Source: Salticus scenicus | Lineage: Eukaryota; Arthropoda; Arachnida; Araneae; Salticidae | Direction of reading: 5' to 3' | Assembly: GCA_963930645.1 (NCBI GenBank) | Contig: OZ005655.1 | Span: 134,835,456-134,899,455 of the forward strand | Length of the DNA: 64,000 bases | Shown here: in pieces, positions 32,959 to 45,675 of the stretch | Layout: each line of letters starts with the position of its first letter | Position numbering within the stretch: position 1 is the first letter of the stretch | Made by a program: the position numbers and the translations under genes | Notes under the pieces: model-generated | The model's database searches: none | Told to the model about the DNA's origin: nothing | What the model saw: the letters and a program-made list of their open reading frames with translations, nothing else

Positions 32959-33797
32959 TGTTAAAAATTACAGTTCAAACTCGAACCACTATATGAAGTA
33001 AAGTTAAAAGTAATACCATAATATGGTTCAAGCTCACTTTTTTAGTTTTCTACACCTTGCTAATGAATTTCAATTGCACCAAAACTTGAAGGAGTGTTTC
33101 AATCCAAGCATAGCCGGCGGACAAACGACAAACGTGCAATTGTAATTCCCTTAGTATTCAAAAGATGGAGACACAAGCGCGCCAAAAATTTCCGACTGTC
33201 AGCCGGAAAGTGAAAATAAAATAGATGGTGATGATATGTCATATATGATATTTTGTCATTCAAAACCGATGATCATTAAAGAAAAAAAAATCAATATTCT
33301 TTAACGGTAATTCTTTATTAAATTCATCACTAACCAGATGTTACTATAAGAAAGTTTATTGAAGTATATACTTTTGAGAAGAGAGGAAAACCTATTATAC
33401 AGACCAGGAAGTATGAACAGCAAAATTCTTTTTGAAACCAAACCAAGCTTAAATTAAAGAATGTTGCCGAAAACGTATGGTAAATTGCATATTTTGTGCA
33501 ACAACTCACCCATGTGTTAATATAAGATCCTAGAAAATTTAGCCCCTTTTATCAAAATCAAAGAAGCAAAATCGAGTATCAAGAATGAATGGCACAGAGC
33601 CAGAAGGTTAGACTTGAGACAAGAAGGTCTTCAGTCCAATCCCCGCTTCGGGCAAATGTTGTATTTATTTATTTTTTAACATTATATCAATATTTGGTTC
33701 AACATAGAAATAATGAAAAAAAGGTTAAACCATTGGGTGGTTGAAGCTACTTCTGTCCCAAGTTTTGGTCAAAACTAACACTAATTCTTTAACAGTG
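32959..33797. mobile_element. candidate TIR element, ~840 bp
   Basis: Left end CACTGTTAAAAATTA and right end (reverse complement) CACTGTTAAAGAATTA form ~15 bp inverted ends. Weaker inverted similarity (GGTTCAA blocks) continues inward. No target-site duplication and no coding sequence were found. A tRNA-like box pair lies near its right end. Confidence 0.45.
33583..33655 (+). ncRNA. tRNA-like pol III box pair (SINE head or tRNA relic)
   Basis: TGGCACAGAGCCAGAAGG at 33590 resembles box A. GTCCAATCCC at 33634-33643 matches box B (GTTCRANYCC) at 9 of 10 positions. They are 44 bases apart, as in a tRNA, and are followed by CCGCTTCGGGCA. The T-stem does not pair properly, so this is not a working tRNA gene; a tRNA-derived SINE head is more likely. 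Confidence 0.4.
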
Positions 33798-34237
33798 CGT
33801 TATAAAATGGATTTCATATCAAAATGAATTGCGCTCTTGCTATAGTCAAAGAAAATTCTGGTGTGTGTGTGAGACCATGTCCGGTAAACAATTCTCTGTC
33901 GTGTGGGTATCACGCATGCATCGCATTCGATTGGAAAAATTCCGAAACTCTTTTGCGATGTGGATACGGACTTTATTATCAAGTACGACTTTTTTACTAA
34001 TTACAATAAATAAATATTTTTCCAATTACCACGTCCTTGTATGCTTTAGATTTTTTACCTTTGCTAAAACTTCCCACTGATGTTCCCGGTTATGAGCTAT
34101 TGTTTAGTTTTCATTACTTTAAATGACATCTTCATCCTCTAAAAAGTTTATCTCAGCATTTTTAGAGACACCGTATATGTTATGGTAAGAAATTTGAAAT
34201 AGTTTTTTATATTTCAGGTTTCGTATAATTTTAAGTT
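33798..34237. other. no recognised feature
   Basis: Two overlapping frames of 83 (plus, 33829-34080) and 60 codons (minus) cover a slightly GC-richer block 33830-33980. No motif is recognised on either strand. Confidence 0.4.
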
Positions 34238-34545
34238 TAAAATCCAAATTTAAATAAAATCAAATATTTGTGTATTTTTTCGTGTCGTCAATCTAGTTAT
34301 AATTCTAATATAATTTATCTAATTAAATATAGGAATTTAGAAACAGTGTAATTAAAAAGTTTTTTTTTTCTTTTAAATAAAACATAGCAATTTATATTCA
34401 GTTATCATATATTTCTGTTTGAAATCCAAATTTAAATTTAAGAAATATATATATATATAATTAACTTTGTCGTAACGTTAATCTATTTACAATTCTAATA
34501 TGATTCATTTAATTAAATATCGAAATTTAAAAACCGTGTAATTAT
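34238..34545 (+). repeat. two-copy tandem repeat, ~185 bp period
   Basis: AATCCAAATTTAAAT at 34241 and 34424, each followed by GTCGT(C/A)A(A/C)..., TCTAATAT, TTTAATTAAATAT and ending (G/C)(A/C)GTGTAATTA. Diverged, non-coding, directly upstream of Helitron copy 2. Confidence 0.75.
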
Positions 34546-35122
34546 ATATATATGTATATCTTTATATATATATTTCTTTTGTGCGTGTGTATGTCATTGA
34601 ACTCCTCCTAAACGGCTGGACTGAGTTTAATGAAATTTTTTGTGTGTCTTCAGGTGGATTCGAGAATGGTTTAGATTTACAAATGAAAGTTGTAACTTAA
34701 TTAGTTCTTTCTTAATTAATCTTTAACCAACTCTTTCAACAACTTTTCCACCTAGATGGCGTGAGTTGTCGTAAACACGATGTCAGAATTTATTTAATGT
34801 TGAAATGAAAAATGAATTTTTAACCGTATCTTACGAAGTGTTTAAAATATTTTTTCAAAATTAATATATTTAGAATCGTAATCGTATCTTACGAAGTGTT
34901 TAAAATATTTTTTCAAAGTTAATATTTTAGAATCGTAAACACGATGTCAGAATTTATTTAATGTTGAAATGAAAAATGAATTTTTAACCGTAAGTGTTTA
35001 AAATATTTTTTCAACGTTAATATTGTTAAAATGTTAAAATTAGTTAAAATGGTATATTCTTTTAAAAAATCGTCAATATCCGACGGAGTTATTTTATGTT
35101 AAATTGAAAAATGAATTTTTAG

Positions 35123-37755
35123 GCCATTATTATTTGTGCAGATGGAAAATGTACTAAAAGTTTTCCGAAAATTTTCACGATCACAAATGTTGACGGATAT
35201 GCAATATATCGTCGAAGAAATCCTGATAATGGCGGACAATCTTATCATCTATGGCGGTCATCTATGTCAACAACATAGATATTGACGTTGATAACCGTTG
35301 GGTGGTCCCATATTCGCCTCTGCTGAGCAAAACATTCAATGCTTATATTAATGTTCAGTTCTGCAGTTCAGTGAAGAGCATCAAATACATTTGCAAGTAT
35401 GTGAATAAAGGCAGTGATATGGCTGTATTTCGAGTTGAAAATACGGTGAATAACAACGATGAAATAACACTTTACCAAATTGGCCGGTAAGTCAGCTCCA
35501 ATGAAGCTGTTTGGCGTATCTTTGGTTTCCCAATTCATGAACGGGATCCAGCAGTTCTTCATTTAGCCGTCCATCTTGAAAATGGCCAGCGCGTATATTT
35601 CACGAGCGATACAGCGATTGGTCGTGCTATAAATCCGCCAAAAAGTACACTCACCAAATTTTTTTAATTGTGTAATCGTGCGGATGCTTTTGGTGCTTTT
35701 GCACGGACATTACTCTATTCAGAAGTACCACGCTATTTCACATGGGCTCCAACAAAAAAAATGGTAGCCCGGCAAGCAAGGCACGCCGATTGATGCATGT
35801 CCCGGTTTATTCAAATCAAACACCTTGGGAGGATTATTTACAGTCAATCTAAGGCAGACTGAGTGCTTTTATCTTCGACTGTTATTGGTTAATGTCATCG
35901 GCCCTTTGTCATTTCAAGATTTACGTAAAGTGAATGGACAACAGCATCCAACGTATAAAGATGCATGCCTTGCACTCGGCTTGCTGGAAGACGACAACCA
36001 GTTGGAGTGTATGCTTGCTGAAGTAGGACTGAAATGTACAGCAAAACAAATTCGTCTACTATTCGCTATAGTGTTGACTACATGTTTCCTGGCCCGAGCA
36101 GAGACATTATGGGATAATCACAAAGATTCAATGACTGATGATATATTGCATCAACATCGTTCACGGTGCAACGATCTAACGATAGTATTCAGTGACGCTA
36201 TGTATAATGAAGCATTGATTGCTATTGAAGATGTTTGCATTATCATTGCCAACTTACCACTCAGTCATTTCGGTATGCATTCAACAAATCGAAATGCATC
36301 TGATTTAATAAGCACTGAATTGAATCGTGAACTAATATACAATGCTGTAGAAATGGCAGCGATTGTTGCTCGCAATGTCCCACTAATGAATGAAGAACAA
36401 AGAACCATTTACGACCGCATCATGCTCGCAGTTTTGGCAGAACAAGGTGGATTCTTTTTTTTTGGGGGGTGCACCAGGTGGAACTGGCAAAACATTCCTT
36501 ATTTCGCTAATTCTCGCCGAAATACAATTAAAATAATGGCATCGCATTGGCTGTTGCATCATCTGGCATTACGGCAACTTTATTGGATGGAGGCAGAACA
36601 GCTCATTCATTATTTAAACTGCCACTAAATATTCAAAATAACCCAGACGCAGTGTGCAACATAAAAAAAACAATCGTCCATGGCCACAGTGCTGAAATAG
36701 TGTAAAATTCTTATCTAGGATGAATGCACTATGGCACACAAAAATTCGATTGAAGCGTCGAACAGGACATTGAAAGATATAAAAAACAACGACTAACTAT
36801 TTGGCGGCACTCTGTTACTCTTTTCAGGTGATTTCAGACAAGCACTTCCCGTTATTCCGCGTTCAACATACGCTGATGAGATCAACGCGTGCTTAAAATC
36901 ATCGTCATTTTGGCTTAATGCTGAAAAAGTAGAACTGAAAGTAAATTTGTGCGTTCAAAAGCTTCAAGATCCATCCGCTGAAACATTCTCGAAACAATTG
37001 TTAGATATCGGCGATGAAAAAGTTACTACAGATGAAACTGGATGCATAAAATTACCGACCGATTTCTGCACAATCATTGATTCTCAAGATGCTCTTACTG
37101 ACCAGATGTTTCCCGATGTACACAGACGATACACAAATCATGAGTGGCTGGCAGAAAGAGCAATTTTAGCAGCAAAAAATGTGGACGTCAACGAATTGAA
37201 TCTCAAGATACAACATTTGTTACCAGGAGACTTGGTGTCATACAAATCTAATGATACAGTTTGCGATGCCACCGAAGCTGTAAATTATCCAACAAAGTTT
37301 TTAAACTCATTGGATTTACCAGGCATGCCACCGCATATTTTACAACTGAAGGTTGGATCTCCGGTTATTTTGCTTCGTAATTTGAACCCACCACGGTTGT
37401 GCAACGGCACGCGATTAGTCATAAAAAAATTAATGAAAAATGTTATCGAAGCCATCATTTTAAATGACAAATTCCGAGGTGAAAATATATTACTACTGCG
37501 AATCCCTATTATACCCACAGATGTGCCAATTCAATTTAAACGTCCTCAATTTCCAATTAGATTGGCATTTGCAATGACTATCAATAAGTCTCAGGGCCAA
37601 ACGATGTCTGTCTGTGGCTTAGATTTGAGCACATCATGTTTTTCACACGGACAATTATACGTGGCCCTCAAGTGGGCAAACTATCCAGTTTGTTTGTATT
37701 GGCGAAAGATGGGATAACAAAAAATATTGTACACTCTGTTGCATTAAGGGATTGA
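35123..37755 (+). pseudogene. Helitron Rep/helicase (RepHel), multiply broken
   Basis: Rolling-circle Rep plus Pif1-like helicase. The Rep segment starts at 35123 (CADGKCTKSFPKI, GYAIYRRRNPDNGG), changes frame near 35250, and carries the Y2 pair in SIKYICKYVNKG (about 35380-35415). Stops follow at about 35488 and 35665. 35825-36450 covers the linker region. At 36454-36467 the T/G homopolymer run shifts the frame just before Walker A, so GAPGGTGKT is read only in another frame. Walker B has a stop in place of Trp (IL-I-stop-DECTM, about 36716). 36947-37717 contains LPGDLVSYKS, LKVGSPVILLRNLNPP, GTRLVIKKL and AFAMTINKSQGQT. Motif VI (FSHGQLYVAL then KWANYP) is frameshifted, as in copy 1. The HUH motif is missing. 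Confidence 0.92.
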
Positions 37756-37978
37756 TATTGTTTTTTAGTAATATTGTTATAAGTAGCGATATGTATATAA
37801 TTTTAAAGAATAAATTTTAATAAATTAAAAAAATAAATGATTGGTGTTTTGTTATTTTTACATTCTTTCACCGTTCACAGCGCTCCATACATCTTCCACT
37901 TATATACCACATCCTTACACACTTACAAAAAGTTAGTTATTTTTTTCTAGCAAAATATTCTCTAGAAATAATTTATAT

Positions 37979-37996
37979 GACAAAACAACGTTTGTC
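37979..37996 (+). terminator. Helitron 3' subterminal hairpin
   Basis: GACAAA, six-base loop, TTTGTC, followed by 11 bases (GGGTCAGCTAG) to the element end. This is the usual stop signal for rolling-circle transposition, here seen identically in copy 1 (about 11130-11147). Confidence 0.8.
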
Positions 37997-38007
37997 GGGT
38001 CAGCTAG

Positions 38008-40096
38008 TATATATATATATATATGTACTTTTTTTTTGTAAAAGATATTAATCTATATATTTGCCTATATTTGTAAAAGAATGTTTTGACATAAAACAAA
38101 TACTATTCAAAATTTAATTATTAGCAAAAAAAAAGAAAAAAAGAAACACTTTTGCAAAAACCGCCATAAATTTTACAATAATTCCTCGTAATTATGTTGA
38201 TATTAATTTTTTGGATGACATATTAAGGTTAGAGAGCTTAATAATTTATCTAACATGTCAAATAGTTAGTCGCGTATACATTACTCATATTTAAGTCAGA
38301 TTATCTAAAAAGATAAATAAGTAGGAAGAACTTGATATTTTTTATGGAAATATAATGTTTTATTTTCAGTATAATTTCAAAGTAAATATTTAATGACTGT
38401 AAAAGTACGCTTACCGCTTATTTGTTTTTTGAAGTTAAATTTAATATATATGTATATAAACATTTGTGTCTGTATGTGTGTGCGTGTGTGTAGTTATATA
38501 AGTGGATAATTAATATATATGAAAACATACATATAGATTGGTGACAAAATATTGTGATCGTCTTCAACTTAAGTTTTTTCAAGTATCTTAAGAAAAACCT
38601 CAAGAATAATTCTATAACTTTGTTTGGTTGACTTACATATTTGACCATATATTTTCCAATAATATTTTGAAGATGGGAAAATTTAGGGAGTCGACTACAA
38701 AAACAAAAACAAACAAAAAAAAAATGTATAAAAAAGAATAAAAAGAAAAAGAAAAGAAAAGAAAAGGGAGAAAGAAAATGTTGTCACTTGTGCATAGAAA
38801 TAGTCTAATTGACCTGTAACTGTAGAATGTTGTTCTCTGAGTAATTTACATTATTTGCGTTGATTTGTGCAAAGCTGTATTTTATATTCACGGAGATGTA
38901 AAGCTTTGTTTTTTTTTTTTTTTTTTTTTTTTCCTTTTATAAATTTGTATTGTTTTTAATTAATAACTCACGGGATTTTCAACCAAAGTTAACGTGAGTT
39001 TTAGATGTATTGGCGATATATATTAAAAAAAAAAAATTAATTTACGAAAAAATATATATTAAACTATTCAAGAAATATGAGCATATGTTCAAAATGATCC
39101 GCAACTGTGCAATGTGCATGCATTAACGGAAAAAAAAGAAGAAGAAAAAAAAAAAGATGTTTTTATAGTTTAATACAAAAATAGTCAGTATAACTTATAA
39201 AAAATACGGAATATAAAACTTATAAAAAATACTATCTCAAAAACTCAAAAAGATATTTTCAGTAAAAATGTCTGTTTCGGTAATTTTATATAGGAAGCTT
39301 AGCACTAAGGGGACGTTCATATATTGATATCCCTACCCCCCCCCCTCCCCAAATAATTTCCAAATGTCTAAGTAACAAATTGATTTTTTTTCCACATAAT
39401 TTTTAATCTAATAAGGATATGGAGATAAATTTTGACTGAATGTTTGATACCAAATAATTGTGCGAAATGTATACGATTGCCAATGTGGCTTTCAGAGTGA
39501 CTGCAAACTTGCCTTTTTTCCTTGATTCTTCCATGAGTATGATAATATGACAATATTATCATACTGGTATAAGTATGATGTAAGTATATGATAGTATTTT
39601 ACTTATTTAACTGTGAATCTTACTATTTAAAATTCTGAAAGAAAAATACCTGTGGAAGAATCAGAGAAAACAATGTAGACTGTCACCACTTTATTGAACA
39701 TATGAACATATTTTTTTAACTTATATTAATTTGATTTTTCTTAAAAGTAAATATATTTTCTAAAATAAATAAATAAATAAAGTAAACGATTTTAGAAATT
39801 AAATCTAAATTTGTAAAAGTGTTAAAGGTGCATTATGAATAACTGAAGATGTAGTTATAGAGATTATAGTAAAAAAAAATAAATAAATAAAACGCATTTT
39901 TATTGTTATTATTATTATTATTATTATTGTTTTATTGAAAAATAGTTTTGTATTAATGAAACTTCGAAACTCATTATAAGTTCTAAAAGAAAAAAAAAAA
40001 TTTCATACCCAGAAATTATGACGCAATAATAAAAAAAAATAATTTTCAGTTTTTAAGTTTCTTGGATTTAACTTGTGAGGAAATAATGAATTTCAC

Positions 40097-40129
<33 letters not shown>

Positions 40130-40623
40130 TAAAATTAAACACATTTGCATATCTTATAATTTCATTTTAATATAAGAAATTAATGCAAGCATTAAAAAAT
40201 ATTCTATACCATTTTTTTTTTTTTTTTTTTTTACGAAGAAGAAAAGCAGACATTTTGTTTATAAAGTAGCAAGTATCGCGCTAATAGAAAAAAATCTTTA
40301 TAAAACGAGTTTGAAAAAAAATTATCATAAAATGTTTATTTTAGATTTTACTGATAATTAAATCTAATATATTTAAGAACGGAAATAATGCTAATTTTTT
40401 TTTCTTGCATGTAACACAATTGATACGAGGTATATCAATAAACCATTTCTAATTTTTCTACATATGCATCTATTAAGAATTCCTTCATTAGAAACGTGAG
40501 AAAATTTATTTTTAAACAAATACTAATTGTTAAAAAGTTAAATATAAAAAAATCTAAATTTCATAACAAATAATTATTTATTTTATTTTATTCTTTTAAA
40601 AAAGAAAGTCTTTATTTATATTT

Positions 40624-40672
<49 letters not shown>

Positions 40673-41048
40673 ACATTATACAAAATATAAAAATAACCGT
40701 CCGTTTTTTTTTTTTTTTTTTTTTTTTTTAAAGCTAAAATTTAATTCTTCCCAAACAAAAACTACCATAAATAATTTCTCAATTCATATAATAAAGAATT
40801 TTTATTACTTCGTGTCGTTACTTTTATTATGACCAAACAATTTAGAAAATAACGAAAGGAAATATCTAAAATTGATATATATATATATCATTAATTGTCT
40901 AAATGAAATTTTAAGATAACTGATAATTTTTAGTCAATATTTTAGTTAAAATCTTTCAGATAAACTGTAATTCTGATTTTTATAACATATGTTCCGAAAT
41001 AAAACTAGTTTTTACTTTTAATACAGATTGTTAAAAATTCTTTGTTTG

Positions 41049-41087
<39 letters not shown>

Positions 41088-41523
41088 GAATTTGTGTACT
41101 GTTTGTCTGAAGTTTTAATAAAATGCATCAATAAAAAACATATGTCTTTGAAAGGCAAAGAAGCAAAAAAAATTATCGATTCATAGTTATGAAAACGTTT
41201 TCTAAGATATGTGATTATTTATTTATTGTTTATTTTTATCACGATAAGTAAGATACTCATTCTTACTGCATAATCTATTTTACATTTTTTTGTTTATTAT
41301 TTATTTACCAGTATTTAGATAGAAAATATACCTAATAAAAGGGTCTAAACACTAATGACTAGATAGAAATTGCGAATATATCATGCAATAAAGTGCAATA
41401 TGTAACATTTTGATTTCAAATAAAAGTCGCCCCTTTTTTATTATTGTATAGATTATTTTCAAATACAGTTATTTACTTCAGATAATACTGTCAATATTTT
41501 TTAAATATAATTTTTTAATGTCA

Positions 41524-41594
<71 letters not shown>

Positions 41595-41595
41595 T

Positions 41596-41631
<36 letters not shown>

Positions 41632-41919
41632 TTGCTACTACCAATTTTTTTCTTAATTATAATAAAAGTATGAACAAATGTATTTTTGAAAGAAAAAAAA
41701 AGCAAATAAGAATTCTAAAGTGTTATAAAGTTTCTCCTTCCTCAAATATTCTGTTAATTTTTGATACATATTTTGGATTTTCATCTTCTTTACTTCCTTT
41801 ATTTCATTTTACAAATAATAATAATAATAATAACAATAAATAAATAATAATATGAAAATATATGAAAATAAAAACATGAATTCCATAGTCCCTTATTCAG
41901 TTACTCTGCTATTAGTCAT

Positions 41920-41963
<44 letters not shown>

Positions 41964-42670
41964 CGAATTATGCAATGTATATATATTGCACAATTCGTAC
42001 ACTATTTTGTGAGTAAAACTTTTATGTGTATAAAATTTTCTTTAAAATTTAATACACATATTTTATATAAATAATAATCTATAATCTATTATCAATTAAC
42101 CATTTTTGTGATATTTTTAATATTAATTTTAGAAAAAAAAAATCTCAATTATTCTAATTGGTTATATTCAGTTTTCTACAAAATCTGTAAAGCTAATCAT
42201 GCAACGGTTTAATTTTTCTTTATTGAAAAACATCAGGATAAACATACTGAAATATTCATTGAAAAAACACCACAATAATTGTAAGTGATTATCGAGTATT
42301 AAATTTCGGAATTTTAATAATCTGACGAATACAAAGAAATAAACTTACACATTCACTATTGTTTTCGATAACAATTAGTTTTTATCATAATCAGTTTTAT
42401 TATCATTTTAAGAAATTTCAATAAATTTTTTATCTGGTTACATTTTTTAAATTATTTATTTTACTCTAGATGAATCCACAAATCTCTGAAAGAAATCATC
42501 CCTGTTTTAACATTAATGTTTTTAACTCTTTGATGCAAGTATTTTTATTTTGGCACGCGCCTTTTTCCAGATATAGCCATACTATCAGATTTATTTTATT
42601 TATGTTTAATTTGTAATCTCATTAGCAATATTAATTCGTTTAAGTTTGATATTTTACATATTTTTATTTA

Positions 42671-42711
<41 letters not shown>

Positions 42712-42853
42712 CATTTTCTCACATTAAAATGTGCTTAAAATAATGTGATAAAAATGTGATTAAATGTGATAAAACCATTCTAAAACTAGTATGCTGTGAC
42801 CACCACATGAGTATCTTCGATATTTTCCTATACAAATTCATCCACTAAACATA
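38008..42853. other. long A+T-rich stretch, no gene seen
   Basis: Dominated by simple sequence: poly-T at 38910-38932, 40100-40128, 40213-40232, 40706-40729 and 41050-41084; (AT)n at 40627-40669, 41527-41590 and 41925-41960; TTA or AAT triplet runs near 39905-39930, 41606-41632 and 42676-42711; a C-rich run at 39335-39350. Small open frames (38418-38648 and 39368-39562, minus) have no motif. Confidence 0.65.
41527..41632. repeat. compound microsatellite (AT)n-(TTTA)n-(TTA)n
   Basis: About 32 AT units, then TTTA units, then about nine TTA/ATT units in uninterrupted succession. Confidence 0.95.
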
Positions 42854-43067
42854 CAGTCGGCTGCAAAATTATTCGAGCACTAGCCAATAATTCCTATATT
42901 TAAAAAGTACACTTAAGACTGTTTTGCTAAGTAAATCCTTGTCGAATCATGTTCTTAGACTGATTAAGAACATGACTCGACAAGGATTTATTTAACAAAG
43001 CTGTATTAAGTGTACTTTTTTTTGGCAAGGATTATTGCTAGTGCTCGAATAATTTTGCAGCCGACTG
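42854..43067. mobile_element. palindromic MITE, family P, copy 1
   Basis: A nearly full-length palindrome of 214 bp: CAGTCGGCTGCAAAATTATT at the left and its inverse at the right, with TA at both flanks (42852-42853, 43068-43069). The centre holds CTTGTCGAATCATGTTCTTA and its inverse around GACTGA. TA target and CAGT ends point to Tc1/mariner mobilisation. It differs from copies 2 and 3 in the outer ~25 bp. Confidence 0.9.
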
Positions 43068-43270
43068 TAATTCATCAAAATTATCTTCCGTGATGAATTC
43101 AAACGATTTACATTATAGAGAAGAAATATAACACTAAATTTCCAAAGAAAATGAATTTTACTCTCTACATGATATCTTAAAAAATAATAATGATAAAAAA
43201 AATAATAATAATAATAAATATCCCTACACACGCAATCACATATATATTTTACCAACTGACTACAAACAAC

Positions 43271-43301
<31 letters not shown>

Positions 43302-43394
43302 AATGATTATTACAAAAAAAAAAAAAAAAAAACTCTTTATATACATTTATACGAAATTGTTAAAACTATTTATACCAAAAGGTTATTTATACCA
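43068..43394. other. low-complexity stretch
   Basis: AAT/ATA runs (43182-43220), poly-T at 43270-43292 and poly-A at 43313-43331. The small frames 42992-43255 and 43303-43506 are built from these and have no motif. Confidence 0.6.
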
Positions 43395-43710
43395 AAATAT
43401 TAAAAATTTAGAAAAAGCGAGATGGCAACACTGCGTGTTGGACGATTTTCATAAAAGATTGGTAGACATAAATTATTGTGAAAGTGCAACTACATGTGAA
43501 ATTTAATGAAATTCTGGGCAATAATTCCGAGATACAGTTACCAACCACAAAATTTCGTTACACTCACTTAGACAGACGGGCGGACGGACATTTTCTAAAA
43601 ATGATTAAATTGTGTTCTAAACCTGTAAACCATTAAACCTATCAAAAACCTGTAGTTGAGACATTTTACGAATCCAATACTTTCTTCTATTGAATGTAGA
43701 AGAAGGTAAA
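43395..43710 (-). repeat. dispersed repeat family Q, copy 1
   Basis: On the minus strand it starts with a hairpin (TTCTTCTA ... TAGAAGAA), then GTATTGGATTCGTAAAATG, a TTTTGATAGG block, CATTTTTAGAAAATGTCCGT and CCGTCCGCCCGTCTGTC. The first ~115 bp match 63886-64000 in the opposite orientation. The left part (43395-43560) is joined smoothly and may belong to it. Parent element not known. Confidence 0.65.
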
Positions 43711-44755
43711 AATTAAGTACTGTATACCGAAGTAACTTTAGAAATTAAGGAGATAATTTCGCACAAAAATTGGAAAAAGAAGTGCCATTTCGTCCGGTTT
43801 ACAAACAAAGTATTAAGGGGGTATTTTTTATTTCAAAATGGGGAGCAGAATTTAATTAAAAGACTTTTTTGCTTTTGAGAATTTGTATGTTGTTGTAGTG
43901 GCTAAACGGGAAATATCGCTTTGAGTTAACTGACTAAGAATCAAATTATGATTGAGATTATGTATTACAAATGAGGAAGTTTTAAATAATATTATTTAAA
44001 AATTTATGATGCCAGTAATAATTTACTAATTCGCACTTTCTTGATATTTTATTTCAGCTTGTAATAGTACACAATTTAATTAATGTATTTTGCTACATTA
44101 ATTATTACTAACAATGAAAAATAATTACATTAAATACAAAATGTTTAGAGAATTAAATATAGAAGTTTTAAATTTTTAGAAGATTATTTTAAAACGCTGA
44201 AACAGAAGATGTTATATGAAATTTAATATGTAGATAGTAAATTTAATATACAAATATACATTTATGTAAAAACGTATAAAACTCTGACGTCTATTCCTTA
44301 CCATATTTTATGCTTATGAATCTCTTATCGATCGTAAATAACAAAGTTAATACATTAAAACGAAACATATTTTTAAATTTCATCATTTAAATTTGGTAAA
44401 TTATCATCTTTTTCAAAATTCGTTTAACTTTAGGAAACTAAATTTTTAGCGGCAATGCATTGTTAATATATTTAGAAATAAAATGATAAAATGTGAAGTA
44501 GAGAGAGTTATTTATATGAGGAACGTAATTCTATAACTTCTCTTTTACCGTAAAATCTGAAGATATGAACATTTTTTTTTTTTTCAAAATATTCTAATAT
44601 TCGCTGCATCAATCATTCTGGACACAATGTATTTAGAAATATGACGTAACTTTATCATGACCGGAGAGTTTGAAAAATTTTAAAGGAAACTTTGATGGAT
44701 TTTTATTGTATTTATAAAGTATTTGCGTAGTTAATCTTTAATTAATCTAAAATTA

Positions 44756-44788
<33 letters not shown>

Positions 44789-45079
44789 CACTTATAAGGT
44801 TATAAAAATATGCATTATATAATAAAAGTTACAGTAATGAAAACAAAAGATCTTAAATGTATCTAAGTATACATTTTAAAAAACAAGTACGATATTAGTG
44901 ATAAATGGTTTTCCCTGAATCTATTTTGATGCTTTTTTAATGCAAATTTAAGGTAGGGAAATTTGCACCTTTTAAAGAATCTGTTTTCTTTTCAATTCGC
45001 ACTCTAAAAAAATATATTGAATAATATAATATTATAGGTGTATTAGTATTTTTTCTCCCACTAATATTTATGACTTATG
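43711..45079. other. A+T-rich stretch, no gene seen
   Basis: Only (AT)n at 44767-44788 and a T-run at 44571-44584 stand out. No open frame above chance. Confidence 0.6.
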
Positions 45080-45675
45080 AATTAAGGGGATGGTACTCCT
45101 CAGTAGCTCACTGAGGACTGGGCACATCAATCAGTGGTGTCCAAACCCAAAAGGCATCCTTAAGAGAAAACTTCGTAGCTGAAGCAAAGTTCAGCAGACA
45201 CCTCACAGGAATATACTGCAGTTTCCAAGGCCCACTGAGATGACGACCAAGATGCTTATGGAAAAGGACTCACAGTCACATAAAATATGCCAGCTGTCTC
45301 CTCTTCCAGGCAACAACCAAGACAAATCGGATTAGAATTGATGCCCATCATGTGAAGATGCCTATTAAGTGTGCAATTACCAGTAAGAAGGTCAATAACC
45401 TTCCTCAAACCATTTCTGTTAAAATTTAAAAGCTTCTTTTGACACAGACCAGGACGGTCACGGCTAAGATTTTTTGCCTGTTTTTGACACCTGAACTACG
45501 CCATTGGCTGTAATGATCTTTCCCAAAAAGCTTGAAAATAGAAGCCCTGAAAGTAGTTAGAGAAACACCCAAAAAAGGATCAGAGCCACAAATGTATTTT
45601 ATGAAGCCCTACCTAGCTTGTTCATTAGCCAACGCATTACCAGGAATGCCAGTATAACTGGGTACCCAATAAATA
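45080..45675 (-). pseudogene. LINE with RNase H domain, C-terminal part
   Basis: End of the ORF2 protein of an I/R1/LOA-type non-LTR retrotransposon (reverse transcriptase with a C-terminal RNase H). The minus strand reads IYWVPSYTGIPGNALANEQA, the last RNase H block (WVPxHxGIxGNxxADxLA; here His is Tyr and Asp is Asn). Then come GFIKYICGSDPFLGVSLTTF and, after frameshifts, LTGNCTLNRHLHMMGI and NPICLGCCLEEETA, the usual zinc-like tail. Several stops. A palindromic MITE is inserted at its upstream edge. Confidence 0.8.

Larger units (their letters stand above)
34559..38007 (+). mobile_element. Helitron copy 2, 3,449 bp, both ends present
   Basis: Starts TC at 34559 (after A) and ends CTAG at 38004-38007 (before T). 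The conserved 5' block (GTGTGTATGTCATTGAACTC, AATGGTTTAGATTTACAAA) and the 3' hairpin are present. Almost the same as the copy at 11119-14186 but on the opposite strand and in different flanking DNA, so the two are separate insertions rather than a segmental duplication. The 5' non-coding part 34559-35122 contains internally repeated TTAAAATATTTTTTCAA blocks. Confidence 0.92.

Noticed and set aside
39301..39350. Transposon terminus at AGGGGACGTTCATA
   Set aside because: The motif looks familiar as an element end but no inverted partner or duplication was found within the window.
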